From the NCBI RefSeq assembly GCF_003054965.1, contig NZ_MIES01000026.1, positions 558,001 to 622,000 of the forward strand: a stretch of DNA of 64,000 nucleotides, read 5' to 3'. A program made the position numbers and the translations under genes. The notes beneath the pieces were generated by a model that saw only the letters and a program-made list of their open reading frames with translations, ran no database searches and was not told the DNA's origin. Positions within the stretch are counted from its first letter, which is position 1. Each line of letters starts with the position of its first letter. The stretch comes from Saccharospirillum sp. MSK14-1. Its GTDB lineage: Bacteria; Pseudomonadota; Gammaproteobacteria; Pseudomonadales; Natronospirillaceae. Shown here piece by piece: positions 40,864-50,790 of this stretch.

Positions 40864-43800
40864 CTAATAATCCTCACTCCAGTTCAACTCCAGCCCACCC
40901 GAGCCATACTGGCCATTGGTATACAACTCCAGACTGACCTGGGGCGTGACCTGGAATTGCAGTCGGCCAGAAAAGCTTTGCTCGGTGCGCACGCCCGACT
41001 CGACCTGCAAATAGAGTTGGTCTGACAGGTACTTGCCCGCCTGCACGTTGACCGCCGTTTCGCCGGCTTCATTGGTGTTGCTGTCGAGTGACAGCGAATC
41101 CAGACCGAGCAGTTCGCGGGTGGTGCCGAACAGGTCCAGACCGGAATTCGGATCGCGCAAACTGTTCAAGGCCGTGGCCAGCTGGAAGGCTTGAACCGCG
41201 GTCATTTCGTTCAGCGTGGTGCCGAACAAGAGCCGGGCCAGCAATTCGTCGTTCGCCAGCGGTGGCGACGAGGTCAGTGTCAGGTTCAGTTTGTCCTGGG
41301 TGCCGGTGATGTGCAGTTCCACGTCCAGCTCTGGGTTGGAATAGGTGGCGGTGATATCGAGAAAAATCTGACTGCCCTGAACCTGAATCGTACCGTCGGT
41401 GATTTGGAAGATTTTGCCGAAGGCGGTGTAGGTTCCGCGAATGACTTCGAAACGACCGCCCACACTCGGGCTGGCTAATTCATCGGTCAGATCCAGTTCA
41501 CCGGACAGTTCGGCTTCCAGTCCCTGACCGTAAATCTGCGCACGGCGATCGGCCCGCAGGCGTACCTGCCATTGACCTTGAGGTGCCAGCAAACGAGGTT
41601 CGGCATCGTCCTCTTCGTCGTCCGCCTCACTGTCGCCATTGCTGCGTACCACGTTCAGGCTGGGCGCGCCGCTTTGCAGCAGTGAATTCAGCTGAATGGT
41701 CAATGGCGAGACTTCGACGTTGCCCGCAGCGGTCAGATCGCGCCAGGGGCCGGTCACACTGACTTCGCCGCTGACACTGGCGTCCATATCGGCGCGGCGC
41801 AGCAAGTGCGCGTTGCGGGTGTTCATCGCCAGGTCGAGTTCGGGCATCCACCACACAGCGCGGTCTTCCGGCCACACTACCGTTCCACCGAGTTCCACCC
41901 GGCCGCCGCCGTCATCGGACGCGTTCAGCTCCAGTTGCAAGGTGCGGTTGTTGGCGCTGAGGTTGCCGTTCATGTCCGACAGCACAGCGCCGTAAGTGGC
42001 GTTTTCGTAACGACCGTCCGCCAAGCTGACTTCGCCGCTCCATTGCGGCCGGGACAGGCTGCCTTCAATGCTCAACCGGCCTTCGAGGTCGCCGGTGAAA
42101 TCCTGATCGGGGCGTCCCTGGAAGAAGGGGTCGAAAACCGTGGAGTCGGTATCAAAATGCAGTTCGGCATTGAACGGACGGTCGGTCGGTTCGCCTTGCC
42201 AGTCGCTCAGCGCGGTTTGGGCGGTCTGTACAGAGACGCTTAAACGTTGGGTATCTTCTTCGCTCAGCTGAGCGCTGAGCCGGTGTTCGCCGTCTTCGGT
42301 GCTCAGATTAAGATTCATCGTCAGCGGCCAACGATCGGAGCGCCAATCGAAACGGGCGCTGACCATCGGCTCTTCGGCGGTGCCACTTACTTCGAAGCCG
42401 CCTTCTAACTCGCCGCTCCACTCCGGTCGATTGGCCAGCCAGTAGCGGCTGTCGGTGATGTTCACCTCGCCGTTCAGAGTCAGCTCTTCCATCGAGCCCG
42501 ACCCGCTGATCATTAATCGACCGGCGCTGCCCAGATCGGCTTCGGCCTGCTGCAGTTGCCAGTCGTCGCGGCGGCCCTGGCCATTCAGATTGATGCGCCA
42601 GTCGGTGGGGTTGGTCAGCCCAATGCTGGCAGGTTGCCAGCGGCCGGCGCCCTGCAATTGCAGGTCGAGTTCCGGGTCTTCCAGTGTGCCAGTGACGCCC
42701 AGGTCGGCGTTGAGCTGACCCGTCACGCCGGCTTCCAATGGCACACCCAAGGCGCGCAATTGTGCGATGCTGAGATTGGCCACACTCAGTTCACCATCCA
42801 TCTCATCGCCGCGGCTGTTCAATAGCCCGTCCAGGTGGGTATCACCCCAGTTCAGACTGAGGCTGTGGCCGAGTTCGTTGGCCCATTCACCCTGGCCGCG
42901 CCAGTTCAGTTGAAAGCCTTCATTGCGATAGCGACCACCGGCGGTTAATTCGCCATCGAGCGTTAACTGTGGCCAGCGACCCTGGGCGTTGAGCTGGCCG
43001 GAGGCTTCACCGGTCAGGGTTGAAAACGACTGACTGATGCCCTCGGGCATCCAGGGTTCAACGCGTGCCCAATCGAGATTGTTCAGCTCCGCTTGCAGGT
43101 CGATGGCTTTATCGGTCCAGTCTAACCGGCCCGCGAGCGTGAGCCGGGCGTTGCCGGAGCGCAACTGAAACTGTTCGATGTCTGCTGCTGCAACACGGGC
43201 TTGTGTCAGGTCGGCATCCAGTTGCAAAGGCGTGCGGTCGATGGCGCCGTCAAAGCTCACTCGGGTATTGGATAACTGCGGCCGCAACAGGTCGCCGCTG
43301 ATTTGCCCCTGGGCGTTGGCGGTGCCGCTGAGCTGCTCCCAGGGGTCGGGCAGCGACAGGGGCAGCGATTGCAGTTGTGCCATCGTCAACTGGCTGACGT
43401 CGAACGCGCCTTCGAGTGCTGGCGTGAAGGGTTCCACCCAGCCTTTGTAGTGCACTTCGGCGTCGCCCCAGTGCAGACCGGCGTGATTGATCTGCCAGCG
43501 GTCGCGTTGCTGGGCCTGAACATCAAGATCGGCGCTGAGCGGCAAATCCTGCCAGTCGCCCGTTAACACCAGGTCAGACACCAGTCGCGGATGCGTCCAA
43601 GGCCCGATCAGTCTGAGCTGACCGTCAATCTGTCCGCTTAATTCATCCAGCAGCGTCGGCCACGGCGGTGTGAAGGGGCGAATGCTCGCCAGTCTAATGC
43701 CTTGCGGAGTGGCGTTCAGATCCAGAGTGCGTTGTTGCCAATGAACCTGGCCGGATAAACCGGTCTGGGCGTCGCCCAGGGACAGCCGACTGTCAGCCAG

Positions 43801-45543
43801 TGTGACTTGATGCAGGTTCAACCGTTCAACCGCGATGTCGCCGTTCAGCGACTGATCTTGCCATTGGCCATTCAGTTCCACCGTGCCGGTGGCGTCGGGG
43901 TTTCGCAACGCACCACTCCAGCTGAGCTGACCGTTTACCTGCCAGTCGTGATCGCCGGGTAAGGCGGCGCCGAAGACGGGCAACCAGTCGGAGTGGACAT
44001 CGGTGAAGCGGCTGTCGGCGCGCAAAGTCGCATCGCGAAAGTTGATGTTCAGGTCGCCGGTCACGCCGCCCAGATCGGAATCGAGCTGGACATCGGCCAG
44101 GGTCAGTTGCGTGCGCGTTAACCGGACGGGCGTCTGTAATTGCAGGCCTTGGTCTTTGTAGGCGCCGTCGGCGCTGACCTCAGCGGTCAATACCGGCTGG
44201 CGCAGCGGGCCATTGATGCTGCCATTCACCTCCGCGTCGGTAATGTGAATGTTGCTGGGCCAGGCTGGGACCCAGTAACGCCAATGACGATCGGCGAGGC
44301 CTTCGCCTTCAAAGGTAAGATCGAGGCGTTGGCCAACCCAGTCGACGCGACCCATTACGCTTAACTCGGCTGGCCCCCATTGGGCGTCAAATTCATCGAG
44401 GGTGATGGCGTTGCGGGTGGCGCTGGAACGGGTGTTGATGTGCAGGGTTTCGTCTTGCCACTGACCGTCGAATGCCGCATTGCCGGCAAAACGCGGTGCG
44501 CGCCAACCGCCGGTTAAGCGGCCGTCTATCGACAGGGCGCCATCCAGACCGGTTATGGGTAACCAGGGTTGCACCAGCGCCAGCGGTAAGGCGTCGGCAT
44601 TCAGGTTGAGGTCGGCGCGGTCGGCCTGGACGAAACCGTGCAGCCGCGCCGGCTGGCCGTCAGCGCTGAGTTCGAATTCCGAGAAAAACAGCCGGCCGTT
44701 GTTTGGATTCAGACTGATGCCGCCTTCGGCGCGCAGTGATTGTTCGCGCCAGGGCAACGACAGGGTGTCGATGCGAGCCTGGAGCTGGCCTTGGTTCTGG
44801 CTCAGTTCCAGGTCCCAGTGACCGATTAAATCTTGTTCCAGTGGCCATTCGAAAGCTTGCGCCCAGGCGCTGTCAGCCGGCGCGTTTAAGCGGCCCTGGA
44901 TGCGCAGGGCATCGACGGCATCCACATTCACATCGACGATGAGCGCGCTCTGGCTGCCCTCGCTGAGTATTAATTCCAGGCGGGCAGGCCAGCTGCCCCA
45001 GTTGATGGCCAGCTCGCCAACCGCCGTGGCTTGCAGCGCGGGCAGGCTGGGGTGTTCAACGCTCAGGCCTTGAATGACTAACTGATCCAGTCGTGCGGAG
45101 GGCAGTTGCGACCAAAGCGCGGAGACATCCGGGATGCCGCCACTCGATTCGTCGGGTTCGGATGCCTCGGTCTGGGGAATTGTCACGTCGAGACGATCAG
45201 CCGTGAGTTCGTCAATCCACAGTCGCCGTTGCCACAGATAACGAGGCCGCCATTGCAGGCTCAGGTTTTCGGCGTCCACCGCCACACCATCGCTGCCGGT
45301 TTGCCAACTCAGTTGCTCAAACCGCCAATCGCCAATCTCCGGTGCACGCGCGCCTTCGGTTTGCAGACTGAACGGCGTGACGCGAGGCAGCCAGTGCTCA
45401 ACCTGACCGAGCAACGTCAATCGGCCACTTTCGCTGGCCAGCAGCCAGGCGATGACGAGAATCAACGTCAGCAACAGGCCCAGCAGGCTGCCCAGGCCAA
45501 TCATCCAGGCGCGCGCCGCGCCTTTGCGCAATCGCCAGGCCAT
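40864..45543 (-). CDS. tamB: TamB, inner-membrane/periplasmic AsmA-like lipid-transfer protein
   Basis: This encodes 1559 residues. An N-terminal membrane helix (LGSLLGLLLTLILVIAWLLA) anchors a very long beta-rich chain, and the C-terminal 350 residues form the DUF490/TamB domain. Near the end LANDELLARLLFGTTLNEM and the final beta strands (QYGSGGLELNWSEDY) match the family. The central part contains many repeats of the kind LxGxWQDxxL, a beta-taco groove of bridge-like proteins. It bridges the two membranes with TamA, moving phospholipid or helping outer-membrane protein insertion. It is longer than the E. coli protein. Its ATG overlaps the tamA stop. Confidence 0.93.
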   Translation of the reverse strand: MAWRLRKGAARAWMIGLGSLLGLLLTLILVIAWLLASESGRLTLLGQVEHWLPRVTPFSLQTEGARAPEIGDWRFEQLSWQTGSDGVAVDAENLSLQWRPRYLWQRRLWIDELTADRLDVTIPQTEASEPDESSGGIPDVSALWSQLPSARLDQLVIQGLSVEHPSLPALQATAVGELAINWGSWPARLELILSEGSQSALIVDVNVDAVDALRIQGRLNAPADSAWAQAFEWPLEQDLIGHWDLELSQNQGQLQARIDTLSLPWREQSLRAEGGISLNPNNGRLFFSEFELSADGQPARLHGFVQADRADLNLNADALPLALVQPWLPITGLDGALSIDGRLTGGWRAPRFAGNAAFDGQWQDETLHINTRSSATRNAITLDEFDAQWGPAELSVMGRVDWVGQRLDLTFEGEGLADRHWRYWVPAWPSNIHITDAEVNGSINGPLRQPVLTAEVSADGAYKDQGLQLQTPVRLTRTQLTLADVQLDSDLGGVTGDLNINFRDATLRADSRFTDVHSDWLPVFGAALPGDHDWQVNGQLSWSGALRNPDATGTVELNGQWQDQSLNGDIAVERLNLHQVTLADSRLSLGDAQTGLSGQVHWQQRTLDLNATPQGIRLASIRPFTPPWPTLLDELSGQIDGQLRLIGPWTHPRLVSDLVLTGDWQDLPLSADLDVQAQQRDRWQINHAGLHWGDAEVHYKGWVEPFTPALEGAFDVSQLTMAQLQSLPLSLPDPWEQLSGTANAQGQISGDLLRPQLSNTRVSFDGAIDRTPLQLDADLTQARVAAADIEQFQLRSGNARLTLAGRLDWTDKAIDLQAELNNLDWARVEPWMPEGISQSFSTLTGEASGQLNAQGRWPQLTLDGELTAGGRYRNEGFQLNWRGQGEWANELGHSLSLNWGDTHLDGLLNSRGDEMDGELSVANLSIAQLRALGVPLEAGVTGQLNADLGVTGTLEDPELDLQLQGAGRWQPASIGLTNPTDWRINLNGQGRRDDWQLQQAEADLGSAGRLMISGSGSMEELTLNGEVNITDSRYWLANRPEWSGELEGGFEVSGTAEEPMVSARFDWRSDRWPLTMNLNLSTEDGEHRLSAQLSEEDTQRLSVSVQTAQTALSDWQGEPTDRPFNAELHFDTDSTVFDPFFQGRPDQDFTGDLEGRLSIEGSLSRPQWSGEVSLADGRYENATYGAVLSDMNGNLSANNRTLQLELNASDDGGGRVELGGTVVWPEDRAVWWMPELDLAMNTRNAHLLRRADMDASVSGEVSVTGPWRDLTAAGNVEVSPLTIQLNSLLQSGAPSLNVVRSNGDSEADDEEDDAEPRLLAPQGQWQVRLRADRRAQIYGQGLEAELSGELDLTDELASPSVGGRFEVIRGTYTAFGKIFQITDGTIQVQGSQIFLDITATYSNPELDVELHITGTQDKLNLTLTSSPPLANDELLARLLFGTTLNEMTAVQAFQLATALNSLRDPNSGLDLFGTTRELLGLDSLSLDSNTNEAGETAVNVQAGKYLSDQLYLQVESGVRTEQSFSGRLQFQVTPQVSLELYTNGQYGSGGLELNWSEDY

Positions 45544-47429
45544 CAGAACGATTGCCCCAGGCTGATGTAGAGCTGGTAATTTGGATCGTCTTCACGCTGA
45601 TCCAACGGCATGGCGACATCGATGCGAATGGGCGCGAATCGGGTGAAATAGCGCACACCAATGCCCGCGCCGCTGAACCACTGTTGGCTGTTATCGGTCG
45701 GGTCCCAGCTTTCACTGACGCTGGCGGTATCGGCGAACAGCACCAACCCCCAGTTGTCGCTCAGGTTGCCGCGCAGCTCCAGGCTGCCTTGCCATTGTTG
45801 AGTGCCACTGTTTTCGCTGCCGTTGAGACCGATGGAGCGGTAGGGATAGCCGCGCACCGAGCCGCCGCCGCCAGCCAATAGGCGATCCGAGGGTGGTGCG
45901 GTGTCGAGATCAGCGCTGTCACGCAGCGGCCATAACGAGGTCCACTCTATGCGGGTGGCAATTACCAGATCGTCGCCAGCCGGGGTAAAGCCTGACCAGC
46001 CCAGCGTACCGATCCAGAACGGGTCGCTTGAGCCCGACAGACTCCACACCTGTTCGGCGCCGACGTTATAGCGCATGCCGTCAACGGGGTTGAGGCTGCC
46101 GGCTGAACCGTCGTATTCGTACGCCAGCGGTACCCGCGCCAGGCTGAAGGTTTCCCAATCATCGCCCACCCGTTCGTCACTGTGGCGGTAGGCTAAGCCG
46201 TAGCTGTAGGTGTCACGGCTGGAGGCCTGGCGGTCGATGGTGGCGCGGCTTTCGTAGATGTAATACTCCTCGTTGTCGGGCGTCTCATGCGTCACGGTGT
46301 TGTTAACCGTGAGGGTGTTCCGGGCTTCGAGAAAGCCCGGCAGCGTCAGTTTCACATTGGCGCTTTGCCGCTCTTCTTGCAGGCTGGTGCCCAGTTCCAG
46401 CCATTGAGCGCGATGCGCCAGGTTGCGGTGTTCCCAACCCAGTGTCAGACCGAAGCCTTGATCGGTATCCCAACCGACACCGGCACGAATGGTCCGTGGA
46501 GAGCGCTTGATCACCTCAAAGGTGACATTGACCTGGCCCGCATCATCGCGCGTCAGTGAGCGGCGCACGGTGGCAAAGAGTTGAGTCTGGTAGAGGTTGA
46601 TGACGGCTTGGTCGATGTCGGCGCGGCGGAAGCAGGCACCGGTATCCAGATCGGTTTGCCGACGCAGATACGCCTGGCTGATGTCGTCTGCACCTTTAAA
46701 TTGAATGTCGCCGATGCGCGATGGCTGACTGGCGTTCACCCGATAACGCACCCGTCCACCGGATTCGCCGGGCACCAGGCGCACCTCGTGACTGACCGAT
46801 AACTGAAAGTAACAGCCCTGATCATCGACAATGGATTGCAGGCTGGATTGATCCGACAGAATGGTTTCAGCATCCAGCGGTTCGCCTTCGCGGGCTTGTG
46901 GCCAGTCGTTGGGCGGTTCGACGGTCACGCCCTGGATATCGACCGATAAGACTTCATAGCGCGGTCCGGTATCAATGCGATAGCTGAGCCGTTCACCGCT
47001 GTCGGTCTCTTCCACTCGATGCAAAATTTCGGCGTCGTAGTAACCGCGTGAATCGAGCCATTGAATCATACGCTGGCGTTCGCCTTGGGCCAGACGGTTG
47101 GAGCGCGGGGCCAGGTTGATGGCGCGCAGGGAATCGCGATACTGGCGCAGCTGATCGAGCAATTCGCCTTCCAGGCTGCGGTTTTTCGGAGACAGAGTCA
47201 GATCGGAGCGACCGATACGCGGTAACTCTTCTGCGTCGGCCAGACTGGCCATCATTAGCAGCGCGACGCCGAGAACGGTCGCCAGGAAACGTAAGGCTGT
47301 AATGATTGACCCCTTTTGCGGTAACAATGTGTGGTGCTCTGTCGTGTTGCCAGCTTGCCTGAACCCGGCCTGAAGACAACGTATATAGCGCTGGCGGGTG
47401 TATTTATTCCAATAGAGCATTTCACCCAA
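45543..47429 (-). CDS. tamA: TamA, Omp85-family outer-membrane assembly protein
   Basis: This encodes up to 628 residues. After a signal-like helix (ALRFLATVLGVALLMMASLADA) come POTRA domains (about 80-310) and a 16-stranded Omp85 barrel. Barrel features are LAGGGGSVRGYPYRSIG (conserved loop 6 RGY) and a C-terminal final strand ending NYQLYISLGQSF. Start uncertain: ATG 47429 puts about 45 residues before the signal helix; TTG 47327 gives a shorter, more usual signal peptide. tamA-tamB overlap by one base (45543), so they are one operon. It is divergent from the PA4642-family gene. Confidence 0.9.
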   Translation of the reverse strand: MGEMLYWNKYTRQRYIRCLQAGFRQAGNTTEHHTLLPQKGSIITALRFLATVLGVALLMMASLADAEELPRIGRSDLTLSPKNRSLEGELLDQLRQYRDSLRAINLAPRSNRLAQGERQRMIQWLDSRGYYDAEILHRVEETDSGERLSYRIDTGPRYEVLSVDIQGVTVEPPNDWPQAREGEPLDAETILSDQSSLQSIVDDQGCYFQLSVSHEVRLVPGESGGRVRYRVNASQPSRIGDIQFKGADDISQAYLRRQTDLDTGACFRRADIDQAVINLYQTQLFATVRRSLTRDDAGQVNVTFEVIKRSPRTIRAGVGWDTDQGFGLTLGWEHRNLAHRAQWLELGTSLQEERQSANVKLTLPGFLEARNTLTVNNTVTHETPDNEEYYIYESRATIDRQASSRDTYSYGLAYRHSDERVGDDWETFSLARVPLAYEYDGSAGSLNPVDGMRYNVGAEQVWSLSGSSDPFWIGTLGWSGFTPAGDDLVIATRIEWTSLWPLRDSADLDTAPPSDRLLAGGGGSVRGYPYRSIGLNGSENSGTQQWQGSLELRGNLSDNWGLVLFADTASVSESWDPTDNSQQWFSGAGIGVRYFTRFAPIRIDVAMPLDQREDDPNYQLYISLGQSF

Positions 47430-47519
47430 CCTAACTATAACTTTAGAATGCCCGGCTTTGGTCAGCTTTCACTGACTGCCATGGATAAATAGTATCCGCC
47501 GACGCGATAGAGGCACCCC

Positions 47520-47810
47520 ATGAAACGAGATAAGCAACGTGTTGAAGGCGAAACCTGGAGCGAGGAGCATCTGGCGGAATATTTGGGTTTCAAAACATAC
47601 GACGGCACCGACCCGGATTTCCATTGCCTTTACCGCGCTTATACCCGCATGAACGAAACAACGTTTGAACGGTTCGTTCAGTTGTTTCGCGATCAGGGCC
47701 GTAACCTTCAGGCCACGAACCTGGAAGGCAAAACACTGACCGACATCATCCAACAGCATCGCCAGTCCGAAGACTACGTGAAAGTGCTGCGCGGCGAAGC
47801 GATTCGCTAA
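47520..47810 (+). CDS. PA4642-family conserved protein
   Basis: This encodes 96 residues. It matches the small conserved family of Pseudomonas-type gammaproteobacteria named after PA4642. It has a basic start (MKRDKQRVEG), a middle DPDFHCLYRAYTRMNETTFERFV, then RDQGRNLQATNLEGKTLTDII and a short helical tail. It is soluble and probably a helical bundle. Function is not known. It is divergent from tamA and ends four bases inside the radA stop region of the opposite strand. Confidence 0.75.
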   Translation: MKRDKQRVEGETWSEEHLAEYLGFKTYDGTDPDFHCLYRAYTRMNETTFERFVQLFRDQGRNLQATNLEGKTLTDIIQQHRQSEDYVKVLRGEAIR

Positions 47811-49189
47811 AGATCCTGCAAGGCGGCCAGCACTTCATCCAAACGCTGGGCGCCGATCACCGTCATACCCTCAATCGATTTTTTCGGCATGTTGGCCTTG
47901 GGCATGATGGCCTTCTTAAAGCCATGCTTGGCCGCTTCCGATAAGCGCTCCTGACCGTTAGGTACCGGTCGCAATTCGCCATTCAAACCCAGCTCACCGA
48001 ACACCACCCAATCTCTCGGTAAGGGTTTATCGCGCAAGCTCGACAGCACCGCCAGCAGCGTGGCCAGGTCGGCGCTGGTTTCGGTGACGCGCACGCCGCC
48101 CACCACGTTCAAAAACACATCCTGATCGCCGGTGAAGACGCCCCCGTGACGATTCAATATTGCCAGAATCAAACTCAGTCGGTTGGTATCCAGACCCACC
48201 GCAATGCGCCGCGGATGGCCCATGCTGGTGCCGTCGACCAACGCCTGCAGTTCAATGAGCAGCGGCCGGGTGCCTTCCCAAACCACCGTAACCACGGAAC
48301 CCGGCGCTTCTTCGCTGCCTTGATTCAAAAAGATCGACGAGGGGTTTTTCACCTCTTTCAAACCGGAATCGAGCATCGCAAAAACGCCCAGTTCGTTGAC
48401 CGCGCCGAACCGGTTTTTAATGGCGCGCAAGGTGCGGAAACGACTGTCGCCCGAGCTTTCCAGCATCACCGACGCATCGATCATATGCTCCAGCACTTTC
48501 GGCCCGGCCAGGCTGCCATCTTTCGTCACGTGTCCGACGATGATCAGTATTGTACCGGTCTGTTTGGCAAAGCGTGTCAGCCAGGCAGCCGACTCGCGCA
48601 CCTGCGACACTGAACCGGGTGCCGATTCGACATCCGGCGCGTGCATCACCTGAATGGAGTCGATGACCAGAATTTTCGGCGCGACCTCTTTGGCCGTTTC
48701 AGTGATGCTCGCTACAGAGGTTTCGGCCAGAATCGACAGGTCATCCATCGGCAAGTTCAGGCGTTTGGCACGCAGCGCAATCTGTTGCACCGACTCTTCG
48801 CCCGAAACATAAAGCACCGGCAACTGCCGCGCCAGGTGACACAGCGTCTGCAGCAGCAACGTCGATTTGCCGGCGCCGGGATGCCCCCCGATCAACACCG
48901 CGCTGCCACCCACCAGACCACCACCGAGCACGCGATCAAATTCGCTCATGCCGGTGGCGATGCGCGCCTGTTCGGCCAGATCGACATCGGACAGTTTCTG
49001 AATGCGCGAACGCGAACCGGCAAAGCCATCGCGGTTATCGGTGAAGTTGGGTTGGCGCGCTGCTGCGCCGGTGGCCTCACGAAATTCTTTGAGCGTGTTC
49101 CAGGCTTTGCATTCAGTGCACTGGCCCTGCCATTTGGAATAGTCGGCGCCGCATTCGCTGCAGACGAATTGAACTTTGCTTTTGGCCAA
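47807..49189 (-). CDS. radA: RadA DNA recombination/repair ATPase
   Basis: This encodes 460 residues from TTG 49189 (AKSKVQFVC start, as usual for RadA). Upstream in-frame starts would add a Cys-containing tail not seen in the family. The zinc finger is CSECG...CTECK (about 10-27), Walker A GHPGAGKST, the RadA-specific KNRFG motif (IKNRFGAVNELGVF) and a C-terminal Lon-like domain with VVGGVRVTETSADLA. It processes branched recombination intermediates. It is divergent from dgt. TTG rather than ATG is the only unusual point; the ribosome site is weak. Confidence 0.92.
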   Translation of the reverse strand: MAKSKVQFVCSECGADYSKWQGQCTECKAWNTLKEFREATGAAARQPNFTDNRDGFAGSRSRIQKLSDVDLAEQARIATGMSEFDRVLGGGLVGGSAVLIGGHPGAGKSTLLLQTLCHLARQLPVLYVSGEESVQQIALRAKRLNLPMDDLSILAETSVASITETAKEVAPKILVIDSIQVMHAPDVESAPGSVSQVRESAAWLTRFAKQTGTILIIVGHVTKDGSLAGPKVLEHMIDASVMLESSGDSRFRTLRAIKNRFGAVNELGVFAMLDSGLKEVKNPSSIFLNQGSEEAPGSVVTVVWEGTRPLLIELQALVDGTSMGHPRRIAVGLDTNRLSLILAILNRHGGVFTGDQDVFLNVVGGVRVTETSADLATLLAVLSSLRDKPLPRDWVVFGELGLNGELRPVPNGQERLSEAAKHGFKKAIMPKANMPKKSIEGMTVIGAQRLDEVLAALQDL

Positions 49190-49321
49190 GAAAGGATGCC
49201 TCTGACGGTGCTGCGAAAAAGGAAACAGTTTGACACAGCCCATGGCGCTCATAAACGTTGATGGCTTGCCAGCGCATCCGCGCTGCTGGATCATTCCCTT
49301 TTATTTGAACGAGATATCATC

Positions 49322-50653
49322 ATGGATTGGACGCAACTGCTGACCACTGAACGCTACGGCCATCAGGCCATCGACGCCGAAGAGCTGGGTCGCAGCCATT
49401 TCCATAAAGACCACGATCGCATCGTCTTCTCCAGCGCCTTTCGCAAACTTGGCGGCAAGACGCAGGTGCATCCGCTGGCAAAGAACGATCATGTGCATAA
49501 TCGCCTGATCCACAGCCTGGAAGTGGGCAGCGTTGGTCGCAGCCTGGGCATTCGGGTGGGTGAGCGCATTCGCGATCAATTACCCGCTTTTATCGAACCG
49601 GATGATCTGGGCGTGATCGTACAAAGCGCCTGTCTGGCGCACGACATTGGCAACCCGCCCTTTGGTCACGCCGGCGAATACGCCATTCAGGATTGGTTTA
49701 AACAACCGGAAAATGACTATTTATTAGCACCGCTGTCCGATGCGACACGCCGCGATTTAACCCATTTTGAAGGCAACGCTCAGGGTTTTCGCATCGTCGC
49801 CCAGGTGGAATACCACCTCGGTCGCGGCGGCTTGCGGCTGACCTATCCAACGCTCGGCGCCTCGATCAAATATCCCTGGACGGCCGCAGGCGCAAACGCC
49901 AAAGGCAAGTTCAGTTGCTTTGAGCCGGAGCGGCCCATTCTGCACAAACTGGCGGCGCAATTGGGGCTGGTACCGCGCGGAGAGTACGGTTTTGCGCGTC
50001 ACCCGCTGAGTTATCTGATGGAGGCGGCTGACGATATCTGTTACGCCTTAATCGATCTGGAAGACGCTGTTGAATTGCACATCCTCGATTTCGAAGAGGT
50101 GCGCGATGTATTTCAGAGCATTCAAGGCAGTGCCGATCTGGATTTGGATGGCGGCGACAACGGCGTCTCATCCGGCCGTCAATTGGCAGCGCTGCGTGGC
50201 AAAACCATCGGTGTGATTGTCGATGCGGTGGTCGATGCCTTTATCCAACAACAGGACGCCATTCTCGCCGGCACCTTCGAAGGTGACCTCATTGCCAGTT
50301 GCCCGCCGCGTATTCAAGAAGGCATTCAGCGCGCCAAGACGCTGGCCTACACCAAGGTCTTTCTCGACACCCAGAAAACAGAAACCGAGATTGGCGCCTA
50401 CGCTGTGTTGAGCACCTTGTTGCAGGCCTTTATCACCGCCGGTTTCGAGTTGCACAACAAAGGCGACCACGGCCAACTCAGTTACCGGGCCAAACGCGTT
50501 TTCGACTTGATGGGCGATGAAGCACCGACTGCGCAAAGCTCGCTGGAGACGATATATCACCGCGTGATTGATCACATCGCCGGTATGACCGACAACTACG
50601 CCAGTTACCTGGCGCGGCAGATTGGTGGACCGTCGCAGCCGCATTTTGTGTGA
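49322..50653 (+). CDS. dgt: dGTP triphosphohydrolase (dGTPase)
   Basis: This encodes 443 residues. It is an HD-domain dNTPase: DHDRIVFSSAFRKLGGKTQVHP near the start, metal-binding HNRLIHSLEVG and the HD pair in CLAHDIGNPPFGHAGE. RLTYPTLGASIKYPW and the HPLSYLMEAADDICY helix are typical. It hydrolyses dGTP to deoxyguanosine and triphosphate, balancing nucleotide pools. It corresponds to the Dgt type without the long insertion of E. coli Dgt (505 residues). It starts after a short divergent region with radA. Confidence 0.9.
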   Translation: MDWTQLLTTERYGHQAIDAEELGRSHFHKDHDRIVFSSAFRKLGGKTQVHPLAKNDHVHNRLIHSLEVGSVGRSLGIRVGERIRDQLPAFIEPDDLGVIVQSACLAHDIGNPPFGHAGEYAIQDWFKQPENDYLLAPLSDATRRDLTHFEGNAQGFRIVAQVEYHLGRGGLRLTYPTLGASIKYPWTAAGANAKGKFSCFEPERPILHKLAAQLGLVPRGEYGFARHPLSYLMEAADDICYALIDLEDAVELHILDFEEVRDVFQSIQGSADLDLDGGDNGVSSGRQLAALRGKTIGVIVDAVVDAFIQQQDAILAGTFEGDLIASCPPRIQEGIQRAKTLAYTKVFLDTQKTETEIGAYAVLSTLLQAFITAGFELHNKGDHGQLSYRAKRVFDLMGDEAPTAQSSLETIYHRVIDHIAGMTDNYASYLARQIGGPSQPHFV

Positions 50654-50701
50654 GTTGCTCTAAAGGGGGAATGCCGCGTTCGATGCGGTGTAAGCCGTAT
50701 T

Positions 50702-50720
50702 GAAAGTAATTATCATTATT
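50702..50720 (+). promoter_or_regulatory. Fur box of the siderophore uptake operon
   Basis: GAAAGTAATTATCATTATT matches the 19-base Fur consensus at 14 positions. It lies about 70 bases before the binding-protein ATG at 50791, so the operon should be repressed by iron-loaded Fur. Confidence 0.65.
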
Positions 50721-50790
50721 GACTCTTGACGGTGAGGCGTTAGAGTTGCTGCGGTTATCGCACTCACACTCATTCGATAGAAGTCATCTT

